64,000 nt of DNA, from the NCBI GenBank assembly GCA_002103105.1, contig DAAY01000004.1:100419-164418 (forward strand), in the 5' to 3' direction. Below, piece by piece: positions 35,321 through 44,120 of the stretch; within the stretch, counting starts at the first letter, position 1; the number at the start of each line of letters is the position of its first letter. The position numbers and the translations under genes are program-made. A model generated the notes under the pieces. That model searched no databases. It was given only the letters and a program-made list of their open reading frames with translations, and had not been told where the DNA came from. The DNA comes from Candidatus Gastranaerophilales bacterium HUM_1 (GTDB taxonomy: Bacteria > Cyanobacteriota > Vampirovibrionia > Gastranaerophilales > Gastranaerophilaceae).

Positions 35321-36115
35321 ATGCAAAATGTTTTAGAGAGAAAATCAATTAAAAATATAGATTTTAACTGTGACTTAGCACAAAGCTTTGGTATATATAA
35401 AAACAGCTCAGAAACAAGACTTCTTGACTATGTTAGTTCTGTAAATATTTCATGCGGATTTCACGCAGGAGATCCTCTTACAATTAAGGATGCCTTGCTT
35501 GAAGCTAAAGAAAAAAATGTTGTAGTTGGAGCTCACATTGGTTTTGACGATATTCAAGGTTTTGGTTATAGAAAAATGGATTTAGCTTCTGATGAATTGG
35601 AAGCTCTTGTAATGTACCAAGTTGGAGCATTGATGACTTTTGCAAAAGCATACCATATGGAAATTGAACACGTAAGACCACATGGTGCAATGTACCGTCA
35701 AGCAGCAGAAGATTTAGAAACTTCTAAAATTATAGCAAAAGCGATTAGAAAATGTTCTAAATGGCTTGTATATTATGGTGCAACAGGAGAAAATCTTGCA
35801 ATTGCAGGCGAAGAAGAAAATATTCAAGTTTGTCACGAAGTTCACCTTGAAAAAATTTATGACGAAAATGGAAACATTGATTTCGGAGCAAGAGATTTAG
35901 AAAACACACAAATTTCTATCCAAAGATTGAAAGACTTGTTAGCACATTCTCAAGTGACAAATAACGCTGGAGGGAAAACAGTTGTTAGAGCAGATTCTAT
36001 ACACTTCTCAAACAAATTATCCAACGCTAAAGAGTTAATAATTCAAGCAAGAGAAATTGTAGAGCCATTGCCTTACAATTATAAAAACGCACAAAAATCA
36101 GGCTGGGTTGACTAA
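35321..36115 (+). CDS. pxpA: 5-oxoprolinase subunit A (LamB/YcsF family)
   Basis: A 264-residue LamB/YcsF protein, the PxpA subunit of the ATP-dependent 5-oxoprolinase PxpABC that opens pyroglutamate to glutamate. Signatures are DFNCDLAQSFGIY, NISCGFHAGDPLTI, VGAHIGFDD (usually HPGxxD, here HIGFDD), HVRPHGAMY and a C-terminal VVRADSIHF. pxpB and pxpC are not adjacent, and the HPG to HIG change is unusual, so activity on 5-oxoproline is not certain. It is followed by yvcK. Confidence 0.85.
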   Translation: MQNVLERKSIKNIDFNCDLAQSFGIYKNSSETRLLDYVSSVNISCGFHAGDPLTIKDALLEAKEKNVVVGAHIGFDDIQGFGYRKMDLASDELEALVMYQVGALMTFAKAYHMEIEHVRPHGAMYRQAAEDLETSKIIAKAIRKCSKWLVYYGATGENLAIAGEEENIQVCHEVHLEKIYDENGNIDFGARDLENTQISIQRLKDLLAHSQVTNNAGGKTVVRADSIHFSNKLSNAKELIIQAREIVEPLPYNYKNAQKSGWVD

Positions 36116-36149
36116 TATTTAATTTAAAGATAAAGGGAAATAGATAAGT

Positions 36150-37466
36150 ATGATTAAGAAAATAAAGATGCCTAAACAGGCTGGATGGTTATTACCAGGA
36201 TTACAAGTAAAAAGATGGTTTGCACTAATTTTTGTTGGGGCAGTACTTATTACCGTAGGTATTTTAATTCTGTTTGACCTTAAACCTATTTATAATACGA
36301 TGCAATTCATTCAACAAATTGCAACTCAAATTTCCACTGAATGGTTAGCTTTTGGTATCGTTATGATTGGTGCAGCAATATTTTTCAAAGGCTGGCAGAA
36401 AACAAACTTATCTATATTAGATATTGAAGATGACAGAAATAATGATGTTTTATTAGAAAATCTATATAAAAGAAGAAAACTAAACCGAGGTCCTAGAATA
36501 GTTGCAGTTGGAGGCGGAACAGGCTTATCAATGTTGCTAAGCGGAGCTAAAAACATTACTAACAACCTTACAGCAATTGTTAGTGTTGGAGATGATGGTG
36601 GAAGCTCTGGAAGACTAAGAGAAGAAATGGGTATTTTACCTCCAGGAGATATTAGACACTGTATTACCGCTTTAGCTGATGATGAAGATTTAGTTAACAA
36701 ATTATTCAAATACAGATTCACAAACGGAGAAGGACTCGAAGGTCATAGCTTTGGAAATTTATTCTTAACCGCACTATACGATATTACTGGAGATATGGTT
36801 TCAGCTGTTAGAGCTTCATCAAGAGTATTGTCTATCAGAGGCCGAGTTTTACCTGCAACATTAGATGATATGAAACTTGTTGCTGAAATGGAAGACGGAA
36901 GAATTATCCACGGAGAATCAACTATCCCAGAAGCGCATGGAAAAATCAAAAGACTATTTACTGAACCTGCAAATTGTAAAGCATTACCAGATGTAATCCA
37001 AGCAATCAGAGATGCTGAACTTATTATCTTAGGACCAGGAAGCTTATACACTAGCGTAATTCCAAACCTTTTAGTTAAGGAAATTTCAGAAGAAATAATA
37101 AAATCAAAAGCAAAGAAAATTTATGTATGTAATATTATGACTCAACCAGGAGAAACTGACAATTACACCGTTTCAGACCATTTAAAAGCTCTTATTCAAC
37201 ATGCAGGTTCAAACAAAATTGTAGATGCAGTTTTAGTAAATGATTATCTTCCAGACAACTTAGCTGGAAAGTATCAAGAAGCTGGTTCTTATCCAGTAAA
37301 ACTTGATATTCCAGAAGTTAAAAAACTTGGAATAAAAATATTTGCAAAAAAACTTATCCAAGATAGCAGAGAAGGTCTTGTAAGACACAGCTCAACAAGA
37401 GTAGCAAGAGCGGTATATTATTGGTTTAAAAAGCAACAGAAAAAATCTTCTGGATTTTTCAAATAA
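36150..37466 (+). CDS. yvcK: YvcK/CofD-like protein (gluconeogenesis factor family)
   Basis: A 438-residue YvcK-family protein, a UDP-sugar-binding regulator of envelope/carbon metabolism related to CofD. Two N-terminal membrane helices (about 24-46 and 65-82) precede the cytoplasmic core. The core has VAVGGGTGLSMLLSG, IVSVGDDGGSSGRLR, PPGDIRHCITALADD, EGHSFGNLFLTAL and LGPGSLYTSVIPNLL. The membrane anchors are an addition compared with the Bacillus protein. AAAGGGAAA precedes the ATG. It probably links carbon supply to cell-wall synthesis; the family role is known, the local one inferred. Confidence 0.9.
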   Translation: MIKKIKMPKQAGWLLPGLQVKRWFALIFVGAVLITVGILILFDLKPIYNTMQFIQQIATQISTEWLAFGIVMIGAAIFFKGWQKTNLSILDIEDDRNNDVLLENLYKRRKLNRGPRIVAVGGGTGLSMLLSGAKNITNNLTAIVSVGDDGGSSGRLREEMGILPPGDIRHCITALADDEDLVNKLFKYRFTNGEGLEGHSFGNLFLTALYDITGDMVSAVRASSRVLSIRGRVLPATLDDMKLVAEMEDGRIIHGESTIPEAHGKIKRLFTEPANCKALPDVIQAIRDAELIILGPGSLYTSVIPNLLVKEISEEIIKSKAKKIYVCNIMTQPGETDNYTVSDHLKALIQHAGSNKIVDAVLVNDYLPDNLAGKYQEAGSYPVKLDIPEVKKLGIKIFAKKLIQDSREGLVRHSSTRVARAVYYWFKKQQKKSSGFFK

Positions 37467-37491
37467 TTCAAAGAGAAGAGGATTTTGAAAA

Positions 37492-38298
37492 ATGGCAACT
37501 AAAAAAGTTACAGTTAGAACATTACGAAAAATCAAAGATGCTGGCGAAAAATTTTCAATGCTAACAGCTTACGACTATTCAACAGCAAAATACTTTGATG
37601 AAGCAGGAATAGATGTTATCCTAATCGGTGACAGTCTAGCAATGGTTGCTCTTGGATATGAAAATACCAATTCTATCGGTGTTGAAGAAATGGGAATTTT
37701 TACCAAAGCAATAGCCAAAGGAGCAAAAAATGCAATGGTTGTAACAGATATGCCATTTATGAGTTATACAATTGATATTCCATCAGCGTTAAAAAACATC
37801 GGAAATATGGTTAAACTTGGAGCTAATGCAGTTAAACTCGAAGGTTGTAATGACTATATGATTGAACTTATCAAACGCACAACTCAAATGGGCGTACCAG
37901 TTATGGGACATATTGGTTTTACTCCTCAATCTCAAAATGTTATTGGCGGTCATCTAATTCAAGGAAAAACAGAAAAAGCAATGGAAGAAATGCTTAAACA
38001 GGCAAAAAGACTTGAAGAAGCAGGCGTTTTTTCTATTGTACTTGAAATGACACCTCAAGATTGCGGAAAATATATCACAGAAAATATCAATGTTCCAACT
38101 ATCTCTTGCGGAGCAGGAAAATATTGCACTGCCCAAGTAATGGTTTGTGATGATTTGCTTGGAAAGTTTTCAGATTTCAAACCTAAATTCGCAAGAAGAT
38201 ACGGAGATATGAAAAGCTTAATCTTAGATTGTGCAAAAAAATACAACGAAGATGTAAAAAATGGGAATTACCCTAACGAAGAAGAAATTTATAATTAA
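37492..38298 (+). CDS. panB: 3-methyl-2-oxobutanoate hydroxymethyltransferase
   Basis: First committed step of pantothenate synthesis, making ketopantoate with methylene-THF. It has 268 residues. Motifs are MLTAYDYSTAKYFDEAGID, ILIGDSLAMVALGYENT, KLEGC, PVMGHIGFTPQS and VLEMTPQDCGKYI. It is followed by panC after 59 nt, the usual panBC pair. AGAGAAGAGGA precedes the ATG. No panD is present in the window. Confidence 0.96.
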   Translation: MATKKVTVRTLRKIKDAGEKFSMLTAYDYSTAKYFDEAGIDVILIGDSLAMVALGYENTNSIGVEEMGIFTKAIAKGAKNAMVVTDMPFMSYTIDIPSALKNIGNMVKLGANAVKLEGCNDYMIELIKRTTQMGVPVMGHIGFTPQSQNVIGGHLIQGKTEKAMEEMLKQAKRLEEAGVFSIVLEMTPQDCGKYITENINVPTISCGAGKYCTAQVMVCDDLLGKFSDFKPKFARRYGDMKSLILDCAKKYNEDVKNGNYPNEEEIYN

Positions 38299-38357
38299 CC
38301 CCAGATGAAGCTAAACAATTAAAGCTCCACCGACGAAATTAAACAAAGGAGAAAAGG

Positions 38358-39215
38358 ATGTTAGTTCATACAATTAAAGAAGTAAGAGAACAAATAAAAG
38401 AATGGAAAAAAGCAGGTTTAACAGTAGGACTTGTTCCTACAATGGGAGCCTTGCATAACGGGCACTTGAGTCTTATAAAAAAAGCAGTAGAAAAATGCGA
38501 CAAAGTAGTAGTATCAGTTTTTGTTAACCCTATCCAATTCTGTCCAGGAGAAGATTTAGACAAATACCCAAGAACCCTTGAAGCAGATCAAAAATTATGT
38601 GAAAGCAATGGTGTAAATATAGTTTTTGCTCCTACCCCAAGTGAAATGTACGGAGATTGTCAAATGAGAACCAACGACTTTTTGACATACGTTATACCTC
38701 CATTTTTCTACGTAAATAAATTGTGCGGGAAATCCAGAGTCGGACACTTTGACGGAGTTTGTACAGTTGTAAATAAACTGTTCAATATTGTTCAACCAGA
38801 TTTTGCATTCTTTGGGCAAAAAGATGCACAACAACTTATCATTATCAAAAAAATGGTTAAGGATTTAAATATTCCAGTAGAAATAATTCCTTGTCCTATC
38901 GTTAGAGAAGAATCTGGACTTGCCTTAAGTTCAAGAAACAAATATTTATCTGAAGAAGACAAAATTCAAGCTCTTGCTTTAAGTAAGATTTTGAACAATA
39001 TTAAAAATTGCTACAAAAAAGGTATAACCGATGTAGAAGCGTTAAAAGAAACAGCTTATCAATTCTTAAATGACCATCACGATTTAGAATATCTTGAATT
39101 TATGAATGAAGAAAATCTAGATGAAATGACAACTGCCGATGACCATACAAGAGTATTTATAGCTTGCAAAGTTGGCGGAGTAAGATTAATTGATAATATT
39201 CTTTTGGGAGAATAA
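38358..39215 (+). CDS. panC: Pantothenate synthetase
   Basis: ATP-dependent condensation of pantoate and beta-alanine. It has 285 residues. The HxGH nucleotidyltransferase motif is in PTMGALHNGHLSLIKKA, with VVSVFVNPIQF, HFDGVCTVVNKLFNI, FFGQKDAQQL and the KMSKS-like loop region ALSSRNKYLS. The segment around FYVNKLCGKSRVGHF shows a short insertion of about 15 residues (MRTNDFLTYVIPPFFYVNK) compared with the compact family core. It is in operon with panB, with a GGAGAAAAGG ribosome site. Confidence 0.96.
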   Translation: MLVHTIKEVREQIKEWKKAGLTVGLVPTMGALHNGHLSLIKKAVEKCDKVVVSVFVNPIQFCPGEDLDKYPRTLEADQKLCESNGVNIVFAPTPSEMYGDCQMRTNDFLTYVIPPFFYVNKLCGKSRVGHFDGVCTVVNKLFNIVQPDFAFFGQKDAQQLIIIKKMVKDLNIPVEIIPCPIVREESGLALSSRNKYLSEEDKIQALALSKILNNIKNCYKKGITDVEALKETAYQFLNDHHDLEYLEFMNEENLDEMTTADDHTRVFIACKVGGVRLIDNILLGE

Positions 39216-39267
39216 TATCGCTGAAAGTACAATTGTTTTAATAACAAATTCAGGATAAACTTTCATT

Positions 39268-40236
39268 ATGGAGAAAAATCTAGTTACTATTAAAAATTTA
39301 TCTGTGGAGTACAAAACTAAAAAAGGAATTTTAGGAACTCCACGGATTGTTCATGCCGTAAATGATATATCTCTTGATATTAAAGAAGGAGAAATTCTTG
39401 CAATTGCTGGAGAATCTGGGTGTGGGAAATCAACGCTAGCAAAAACAATTATGAAGCTTGTAGAACCATCAAAAGGAGATATTTTACTTAATGATAAAAA
39501 CATCCTTACTCTTAAAGGTAAAGAAGAACTAAAAGAGTTTTATGAACAAGTTCAAATGATATTCCAAAACCCATATTCAAGTCTTAATCCAAAAATGAAA
39601 ATTGGTCAGATTTTGAAAGAACCTCTTGAAATAAATACAAAAAAATCAAAGGCAGAAATTGAAAAAATTATAGAAGAAAAAATATCAAAAGTAGAACTAG
39701 ATAAAAATTGTCTTGATTTATACCCTCATGAGTTTTCTGGAGGTCAAAGGCAAAGAATAGCAATAGCCCGCTCACTTGTTCTTAATCCGAAATTCATAAT
39801 TGCGGATGAGCCAGTAAGTGCTTTAGATGTGAGTATTCAAGCCCAAATTATAAATCTTTTGAAAGAATTAAAAGATGATTTTAATTTAACTTTTCTTTTT
39901 ATTTCTCACGACCTAAGCGTAATAAAGTATCTTTCTGACAGAATTGCAATAATGTATCTGGGTGAAATTATAGAAATAGGAAAAACAGAAGAAATTTTTT
40001 CCGATCCAAAACATCCATATACAAAAGCATTGCTAAGTTCTGTTCCAGAATTAAATACCAACGAAGACAAAGAAAAAATCCAATTACAAGGAGAATTACC
40101 TTCTCCTGAAAAGTTACCAAAAGGCTGTAAATTCAATACCAGATGTCCATTTGTAATGAATAAATGTCAAGAAGAAAAGCCACACGAAATTAATTTTACA
40201 CAAACTCACAAATGTAAATGTTTTTTATATAACTAG
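39268..40236 (+). CDS. OppF/DppF-type ABC transporter ATPase (orphan)
   Basis: A 322-residue ABC ATPase of the oligopeptide/dipeptide importer class. Walker A is GESGCGKSTLAK, the signature is FSGGQRQRIAIARS, Walker B is FIIADEPVSALD and the H-loop is FISHDLSVI. The C-terminal oligo_HPY extension is visible (DPKHPYTKALLSSVPEL, then the four-Cys FNTRCPF...NKC...CKC). OppF proteins normally act with OppD, two permeases and a binding protein, none of which is nearby. It lies between panC and a hypothetical. A weak TAAACT ends 6 nt before the ATG, but an AGGA site is also present. Confidence 0.9.
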   Translation: MEKNLVTIKNLSVEYKTKKGILGTPRIVHAVNDISLDIKEGEILAIAGESGCGKSTLAKTIMKLVEPSKGDILLNDKNILTLKGKEELKEFYEQVQMIFQNPYSSLNPKMKIGQILKEPLEINTKKSKAEIEKIIEEKISKVELDKNCLDLYPHEFSGGQRQRIAIARSLVLNPKFIIADEPVSALDVSIQAQIINLLKELKDDFNLTFLFISHDLSVIKYLSDRIAIMYLGEIIEIGKTEEIFSDPKHPYTKALLSSVPELNTNEDKEKIQLQGELPSPEKLPKGCKFNTRCPFVMNKCQEEKPHEINFTQTHKCKCFLYN

Positions 40237-40272
40237 CAAATTTTATTTTTTACAAATTTTTAAAGAAATACT

Positions 40273-41064
40273 ATGATAAACGTAAATTTAAAAATTAACC
40301 ATGCAATGTCGCATTTACCTCTAAAAGTGGCAAAAGGAACAGCAAAACAAAGATTAAACAAAGCAATTTCAGCAAGTGATGAGTTTTTCGGGAATGTAAA
40401 GTCTTTATACCTAAAATATGGAGATATTACACCAGAATTATTTGCAAAAACCCTAAAACACACAGCAAAAACAAAAGATATCCGAGTACTCACAGAAGAA
40501 CTTCCAGGGTTAAAAAACAGTAGATTGTCATATAATCTCAATGTTGAAAATTCAACTCACGAAGGCTATGTTTTATTTCTCCCAACGGCAAAATACTCTG
40601 ATAGATACACAAGAGAAGGTGGAATTCCTAAAACAACCACTCCTTCATTTATGAAAACAGTTTTTTCTTTTATGAATAAAATATTTAACCCTAAAGTTGC
40701 AAAAAGAGAACTTACAGTCAATAAATATGATTACACAACCTTTAAAGATTTCTATCAAAATAACATTACAGGTTTAAATAGTTTTACGCAAAAAGATTTA
40801 AGTCAAATTTTAAAAGGACGCCCAGCTCAAGAAAAAATAGACATTTTACAATTTTTCAGATATAGCATGACTGAACAACTAAATGGAAATAGAATTGCTA
40901 ACAAATGCAAAACAGACATGGATAGAAAGTTCAGAACTGACACTCTAGAAAGAGTTCCGAAATTCAAAATAAAAGCCTTTGATTTTCCAAACAAAATTAA
41001 ACTTGTAGAAGCAGAATTAGCTAAAATCTTGAAACAGGAAAGAGCAAACATCGCAAATTCTTAA
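40273..41064 (+). CDS. Hypothetical protein, 263 residues
   Basis: Not recognised. It has no signal peptide and no clear membrane helix. The protein is Lys- and Thr-rich and mostly helical, with an N-terminal stretch LPLKVAKGTAKQRLNKA and a central DNA/RNA-like basic region (KRELTVNKYDYTTFKDFYQNN). A small hydrophobic patch TPSFMKTVFSFMNKIF is amphipathic. It ends 20 nt before smpB, but smpB has its own promoter. It probably belongs to the lineage-specific set; function unknown. Confidence 0.65.
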   Translation: MINVNLKINHAMSHLPLKVAKGTAKQRLNKAISASDEFFGNVKSLYLKYGDITPELFAKTLKHTAKTKDIRVLTEELPGLKNSRLSYNLNVENSTHEGYVLFLPTAKYSDRYTREGGIPKTTTPSFMKTVFSFMNKIFNPKVAKRELTVNKYDYTTFKDFYQNNITGLNSFTQKDLSQILKGRPAQEKIDILQFFRYSMTEQLNGNRIANKCKTDMDRKFRTDTLERVPKFKIKAFDFPNKIKLVEAELAKILKQERANIANS

Positions 41065-41072
41065 TTCTATGG

Positions 41073-41078
41073 TATAAT
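41073..41078 (+). promoter_or_regulatory. Extended -10 of leaderless smpB
   Basis: TG-g-TATAAT ends exactly 6 nt before ATG 41085, so the start codon is the predicted +1. TCGCAA, 16 nt upstream, is a weak -35. Confidence 0.65.
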
Positions 41079-41084
41079 CAAGCT

Positions 41085-41543
41085 ATGGATAAAAAAGTTG
41101 TAACCACAAATAGAAAAGCTTTTCACGACTACACGATTTTTGAAAAATTTGTAGCGGGAATTGTTTTGACTGGAACAGAAATTAAATCCATTAGAAAAAA
41201 TGCAATAAACCTAAAAGACAGTTTTTGTAAAATTGAAGACAACGAAATTTTTCTTTATAACTGTCACATTTCCCCATATGAACAAGGAAATAGATATAAT
41301 CATAAAGCAGAAAGAACAAGAAAACTTCTTTTAACAAAAAAAGAAATTCTTAAAATGCACTCAAAAATAAAAAAAGATGGTTATACAATTGTTCCACTAG
41401 AAGTTTTTATAACAAAAGGATTTGCCAAAGTTGAAATAGGTCTTGCAAAAGGTAAAAAATTACACGACAAACGTGATGATATAGCAAAAAAAGACCAAAA
41501 ACGAGAAATGGATAGAGCTTCAAAAGGGAAATATAACTACTAA
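41085..41543 (+). CDS. smpB: SsrA-binding protein SmpB
   Basis: A 152-residue tmRNA partner for ribosome rescue. It has the family motifs NRKAFHDYTIFEKFVAGIVLTGTEIKS, DSFCKIEDNEIFLYNCHISPYEQGN, AKVEIGLAKGKKLHDKRDDIAKKD and a basic C-terminal tail. No tmRNA gene was found next to it. It is transcribed from a promoter overlapping the end of the preceding gene and lacks a ribosome site. Confidence 0.97.
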   Translation: MDKKVVTTNRKAFHDYTIFEKFVAGIVLTGTEIKSIRKNAINLKDSFCKIEDNEIFLYNCHISPYEQGNRYNHKAERTRKLLLTKKEILKMHSKIKKDGYTIVPLEVFITKGFAKVEIGLAKGKKLHDKRDDIAKKDQKREMDRASKGKYNY

Positions 41544-41548
41544 ATTTC

Positions 41549-41582
41549 CAATAAAAAAAACCTGACTTCGATTGAAATCAGG
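41549..41582 (-). terminator. Minus-strand terminator after the 58-residue protein gene
   Basis: CCTGACTTC and GAAATCAGG pair around GATT with one mismatch. On the minus strand this is followed by seven or more T. It may also catch smpB readthrough, though the plus-strand T tract is poor. Confidence 0.65.
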
Positions 41583-41636
41583 GAAAAATTTGTAGGGGAA
41601 AAATTAAATTGGAGTTAAAATATAAAATAAAACTTG

Positions 41637-41813
41637 TTATGCAATATGTAACATTTGTTTATTGTATGCAGCAATAAAATTCATTTGCATAAATAACAAA
41701 TCTGATTTATCAACAAATGGCTCTTGTGGAGCAGCAGGAACTGCATTTGTAACTTGATCTTTGTATAAATCCTTCAATTTACTATCAATTTTTTTTAAAT
41801 TTGCAACTGCCAT
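41637..41813 (-). CDS. Small protein, 58 residues
   Basis: A short frame with a good ribosome site (GAGAGG, 8 nt before the ATG) and a minus-strand terminator 55 nt after the stop, so it looks like a complete small gene. The protein begins MAVANLKKIDSKLKDLYKD, has a Pro/Ala hinge (VPAAPQEP) and ends with an amphipathic helix (LLFMQMNFIAAYNKQMLHIA). It has no signal peptide or Cys. Not recognised. The divergent upstream region carries a perfect inverted repeat, which suggests regulated expression. Confidence 0.65.
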   Translation of the reverse strand: MAVANLKKIDSKLKDLYKDQVTNAVPAAPQEPFVDKSDLLFMQMNFIAAYNKQMLHIA

Positions 41814-41842
41814 TTTAAAGCCTCTCTTGTTTATTCATCTCT

Positions 41843-41896
41843 CTTGTATATATAAAGTATATACAAGATCCAAAATTTCAGTTTTGTTTCAGTTTG
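41843..41896. promoter_or_regulatory. Inverted repeat and tandem repeats in a divergent promoter region
   Basis: CTTGTATATA (41843-41852) and TATATACAAG (41858-41867) are a perfect 10-bp inverted repeat with a 5-nt spacer. Next to it lie two direct copies of TTTCAGTTT(T)G (41876-41896). They lie between the 58-residue gene (-) and the 691-residue gene (+). The repeat includes TATACT/TATATA -10-like words. An operator is likely. Confidence 0.5.
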
Positions 41897-41996
41897 TTAC
41901 ATATCTTTACATTAGAAAAATTTTGTAATATTTTAGCAACTTCTCGACGTAAAATGTTTTTATATACTTGTAGGGAAATAAGGAAGTAGAATACAC

Positions 41997-44072
41997 ATGT
42001 CCGATACAGCAATCAATCCAATAAATATACCAAGTTTACAACCCAAAAATCAAGTAAACTTTCAGCAAAACCCAAGTTATACACAACCTCCAATGCAAGG
42101 AACAGGGAGCGAACAGATTAGACAATCTGTTGATAATTCTTATCTTGCAAATAGAGCTAAAGCTTCAGGGGATGCAACTCCTGAGCAACTATTACCATTT
42201 TGGCTTGCATCTTGGTATGGATTAGGTCAATTAATGGACAAGTTCAACCCTTTATGCCGTGGAGAATACAAAGATAGTATTCTTGGGAAAATAGGTGGAT
42301 GGGGCGACAAAGTTTCTACTGAAACAAGAGTTGGCAGAGGAATAGAACATGGATTGCAATGGATTGACAATAAAACAACAGCTCTTGCTAAAAAGAATAA
42401 AATTGTCAATGCGTTGAAAAATTACTCTACAAGACCAGAATGGAGTTTTGCAAAAACTCCAGGAGCTGGGGTACATGGTTTCTTAGCCACAGATACAGAA
42501 CAATTATTCGAAAATTTCTTAAATCCATTAACCAACAGACAAGTTAAGAGTCCACTTTTTGGAATTCCGCTTTCTGCTAAAAGTAATTACTACCAAGGGC
42601 TAGAACAATATGGAAATATTACTCAACAAGAAATCAATAACTTTGTTAAATCTCTAAAAGGAAAAACTTTTGCAGAAAAAACTCTCGCATTACAGAAAAA
42701 AGAGCTAGAATTACTTGGAGCAAATGCAGACATTGTTGCAAAAATTGAAGGAAAAACAGGACTAAAAGGACTTGAAAAACTCGCAAAAAGTTTGAAAGTT
42801 AAAAAGTTAGGTTTCAAATCTATTAGAGAATTCAACGAACTAAAAGGTAAATTCTTAGACAATCCAGACAAAATTATGAAAGCATTAGAAAATGCAGATA
42901 AAAAAATCAAATTCTCTGTTTGGAGAGGAAACGACAATATTTTAGGGAAAATAAAAAGCCATTTAATTGGTAGAATTGCAACCCCACAAGAATACCTTAA
43001 CAAATACAAAGCAGTTTTAGGTAAAGGTAACACATCAAGATTAGGAAGATTCCTACCAGCGTCACTTGGTTGGTTAACAGAAGGAACTACAAGCAGATTC
43101 GCAGGGGGTAAACTTGCAGTTGCAATGCAATCATACTTCTTGGCAGATATGTTGTACCACACGATTAAAGCACCTAAAGGCGAAAAGACTAAAACTTTCG
43201 CAGAAAGATTTGTGAATGACTTTACATACTTTATGGCAATGACATTTGGTATTAAAGCAATGCACAAAGTTGGAGGTCTTAAATACTTAGGTATAAAAGA
43301 CAAAGCTGGAATTGAAGCATATAGAAAAGGTGTTGAGGTATTCAAGGCAAAACACGCAGCTGGTCTATTAAAGAACAAAAAAGCATACAAATTTGCACAA
43401 AAAAGACTTGATGTTCTTCTAGGCAAACAAAATGTCAAAGGATTTTTCAACAAATTATTCTTCAAAGTTGGGAAATTAATCAACCTAGGTAACGAAAGAA
43501 TACCTGCATACAAATCAACAAGCAAATATAATTTGAACTGGTTAAGAAAATGTGCAAATGGAAACATTCTTGGAGTTCCTTTAAGATTTGCAATTCCAAT
43601 GCTAGTAATTTCACCATTCCTTGCAAAACTAACAACTAAAACAGCACATAAAATATTTGGAAAACCAACAAACTCTGTTTTAGATGAAGATAAAGAACCA
43701 GAAGAAGTTAAAACCGCACAACAACAAACCCAACCTCAAAATAATAACATTCCAGAGGTTAATAAACCTCAACAACCGCCAAGAAATCCAAACCAATACG
43801 CAGATTCAAATTTAATTAAACAAAGAACCAACGCTATTAATGGTCAACAACAAGTAAATAACGTTAATCCACAACAAGCAACACCAAACGCAACCAATCC
43901 AAATGTGGCTCAACCAACAAAGGAAAATGAAGAAAAAGAACCAGTGAGAACATATATTCCTTCTCCAGTTGGTATGGTTCCGCAAACACCTGATATGAGC
44001 GGAATTAACCAAGCAATGTCACAAGCAGATGCAGCTGAAAAATATGCTAACAGTGTTCTAAAAATGAGTTAG
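41997..44072 (+). CDS. Large lineage-specific protein, 691 residues
   Basis: Not recognised. The N terminus is polar and Asn/Gln/Pro-rich (first about 45 residues, with NQVNFQQNPSYTQPP). A long basic helical body follows, with hydrophobic patches near LPFWLASWYGLGQLM (67-80), YFLADMLYHTI, FTYFMAMTFGIKAMHKVGG and RFAIPMLVISPFLAKL (about 530-545). The C-terminal about 120 residues are low complexity, rich in Gln, Asn and Pro, ending in a helix. There is no signal peptide. A GGAAG ribosome site precedes the ATG. The architecture suggests a membrane- or envelope-associated structural protein, but no function is claimed. Confidence 0.75.
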   Translation: MSDTAINPINIPSLQPKNQVNFQQNPSYTQPPMQGTGSEQIRQSVDNSYLANRAKASGDATPEQLLPFWLASWYGLGQLMDKFNPLCRGEYKDSILGKIGGWGDKVSTETRVGRGIEHGLQWIDNKTTALAKKNKIVNALKNYSTRPEWSFAKTPGAGVHGFLATDTEQLFENFLNPLTNRQVKSPLFGIPLSAKSNYYQGLEQYGNITQQEINNFVKSLKGKTFAEKTLALQKKELELLGANADIVAKIEGKTGLKGLEKLAKSLKVKKLGFKSIREFNELKGKFLDNPDKIMKALENADKKIKFSVWRGNDNILGKIKSHLIGRIATPQEYLNKYKAVLGKGNTSRLGRFLPASLGWLTEGTTSRFAGGKLAVAMQSYFLADMLYHTIKAPKGEKTKTFAERFVNDFTYFMAMTFGIKAMHKVGGLKYLGIKDKAGIEAYRKGVEVFKAKHAAGLLKNKKAYKFAQKRLDVLLGKQNVKGFFNKLFFKVGKLINLGNERIPAYKSTSKYNLNWLRKCANGNILGVPLRFAIPMLVISPFLAKLTTKTAHKIFGKPTNSVLDEDKEPEEVKTAQQQTQPQNNNIPEVNKPQQPPRNPNQYADSNLIKQRTNAINGQQQVNNVNPQQATPNATNPNVAQPTKENEEKEPVRTYIPSPVGMVPQTPDMSGINQAMSQADAAEKYANSVLKMS

Positions 44073-44085
44073 CCAATAGATTAGA

Positions 44086-44114
44086 TTGTCAAAATATCGA
44101 AAATATGATATAAT
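44086..44114 (+). promoter_or_regulatory. Strong sigma-70 promoter for the 6S-like RNA
   Basis: TTGTCA (44086-44091) and TATAAT (44109-44114) are 17 nt apart. This is the best consensus match in the window and predicts a start near 44121. Confidence 0.8.
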
Positions 44115-44120
44115 AGAAGA

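Noticed and set aside
41544..41996. tmRNA gene next to smpB
   Set aside because: I looked for the tmRNA ends and tag-coding region and did not see them. The space holds a terminator, a 58-codon gene and a repeat-bearing promoter region.
42623..43567. 314-codon frame on the minus strand opposite the 691-residue gene
   Set aside because: It is antisense to a well-formed Lys-rich gene with a ribosome site. Its hydrophobic composition is what the complement of AAA/GAA-rich codons gives, and it has no start signals.
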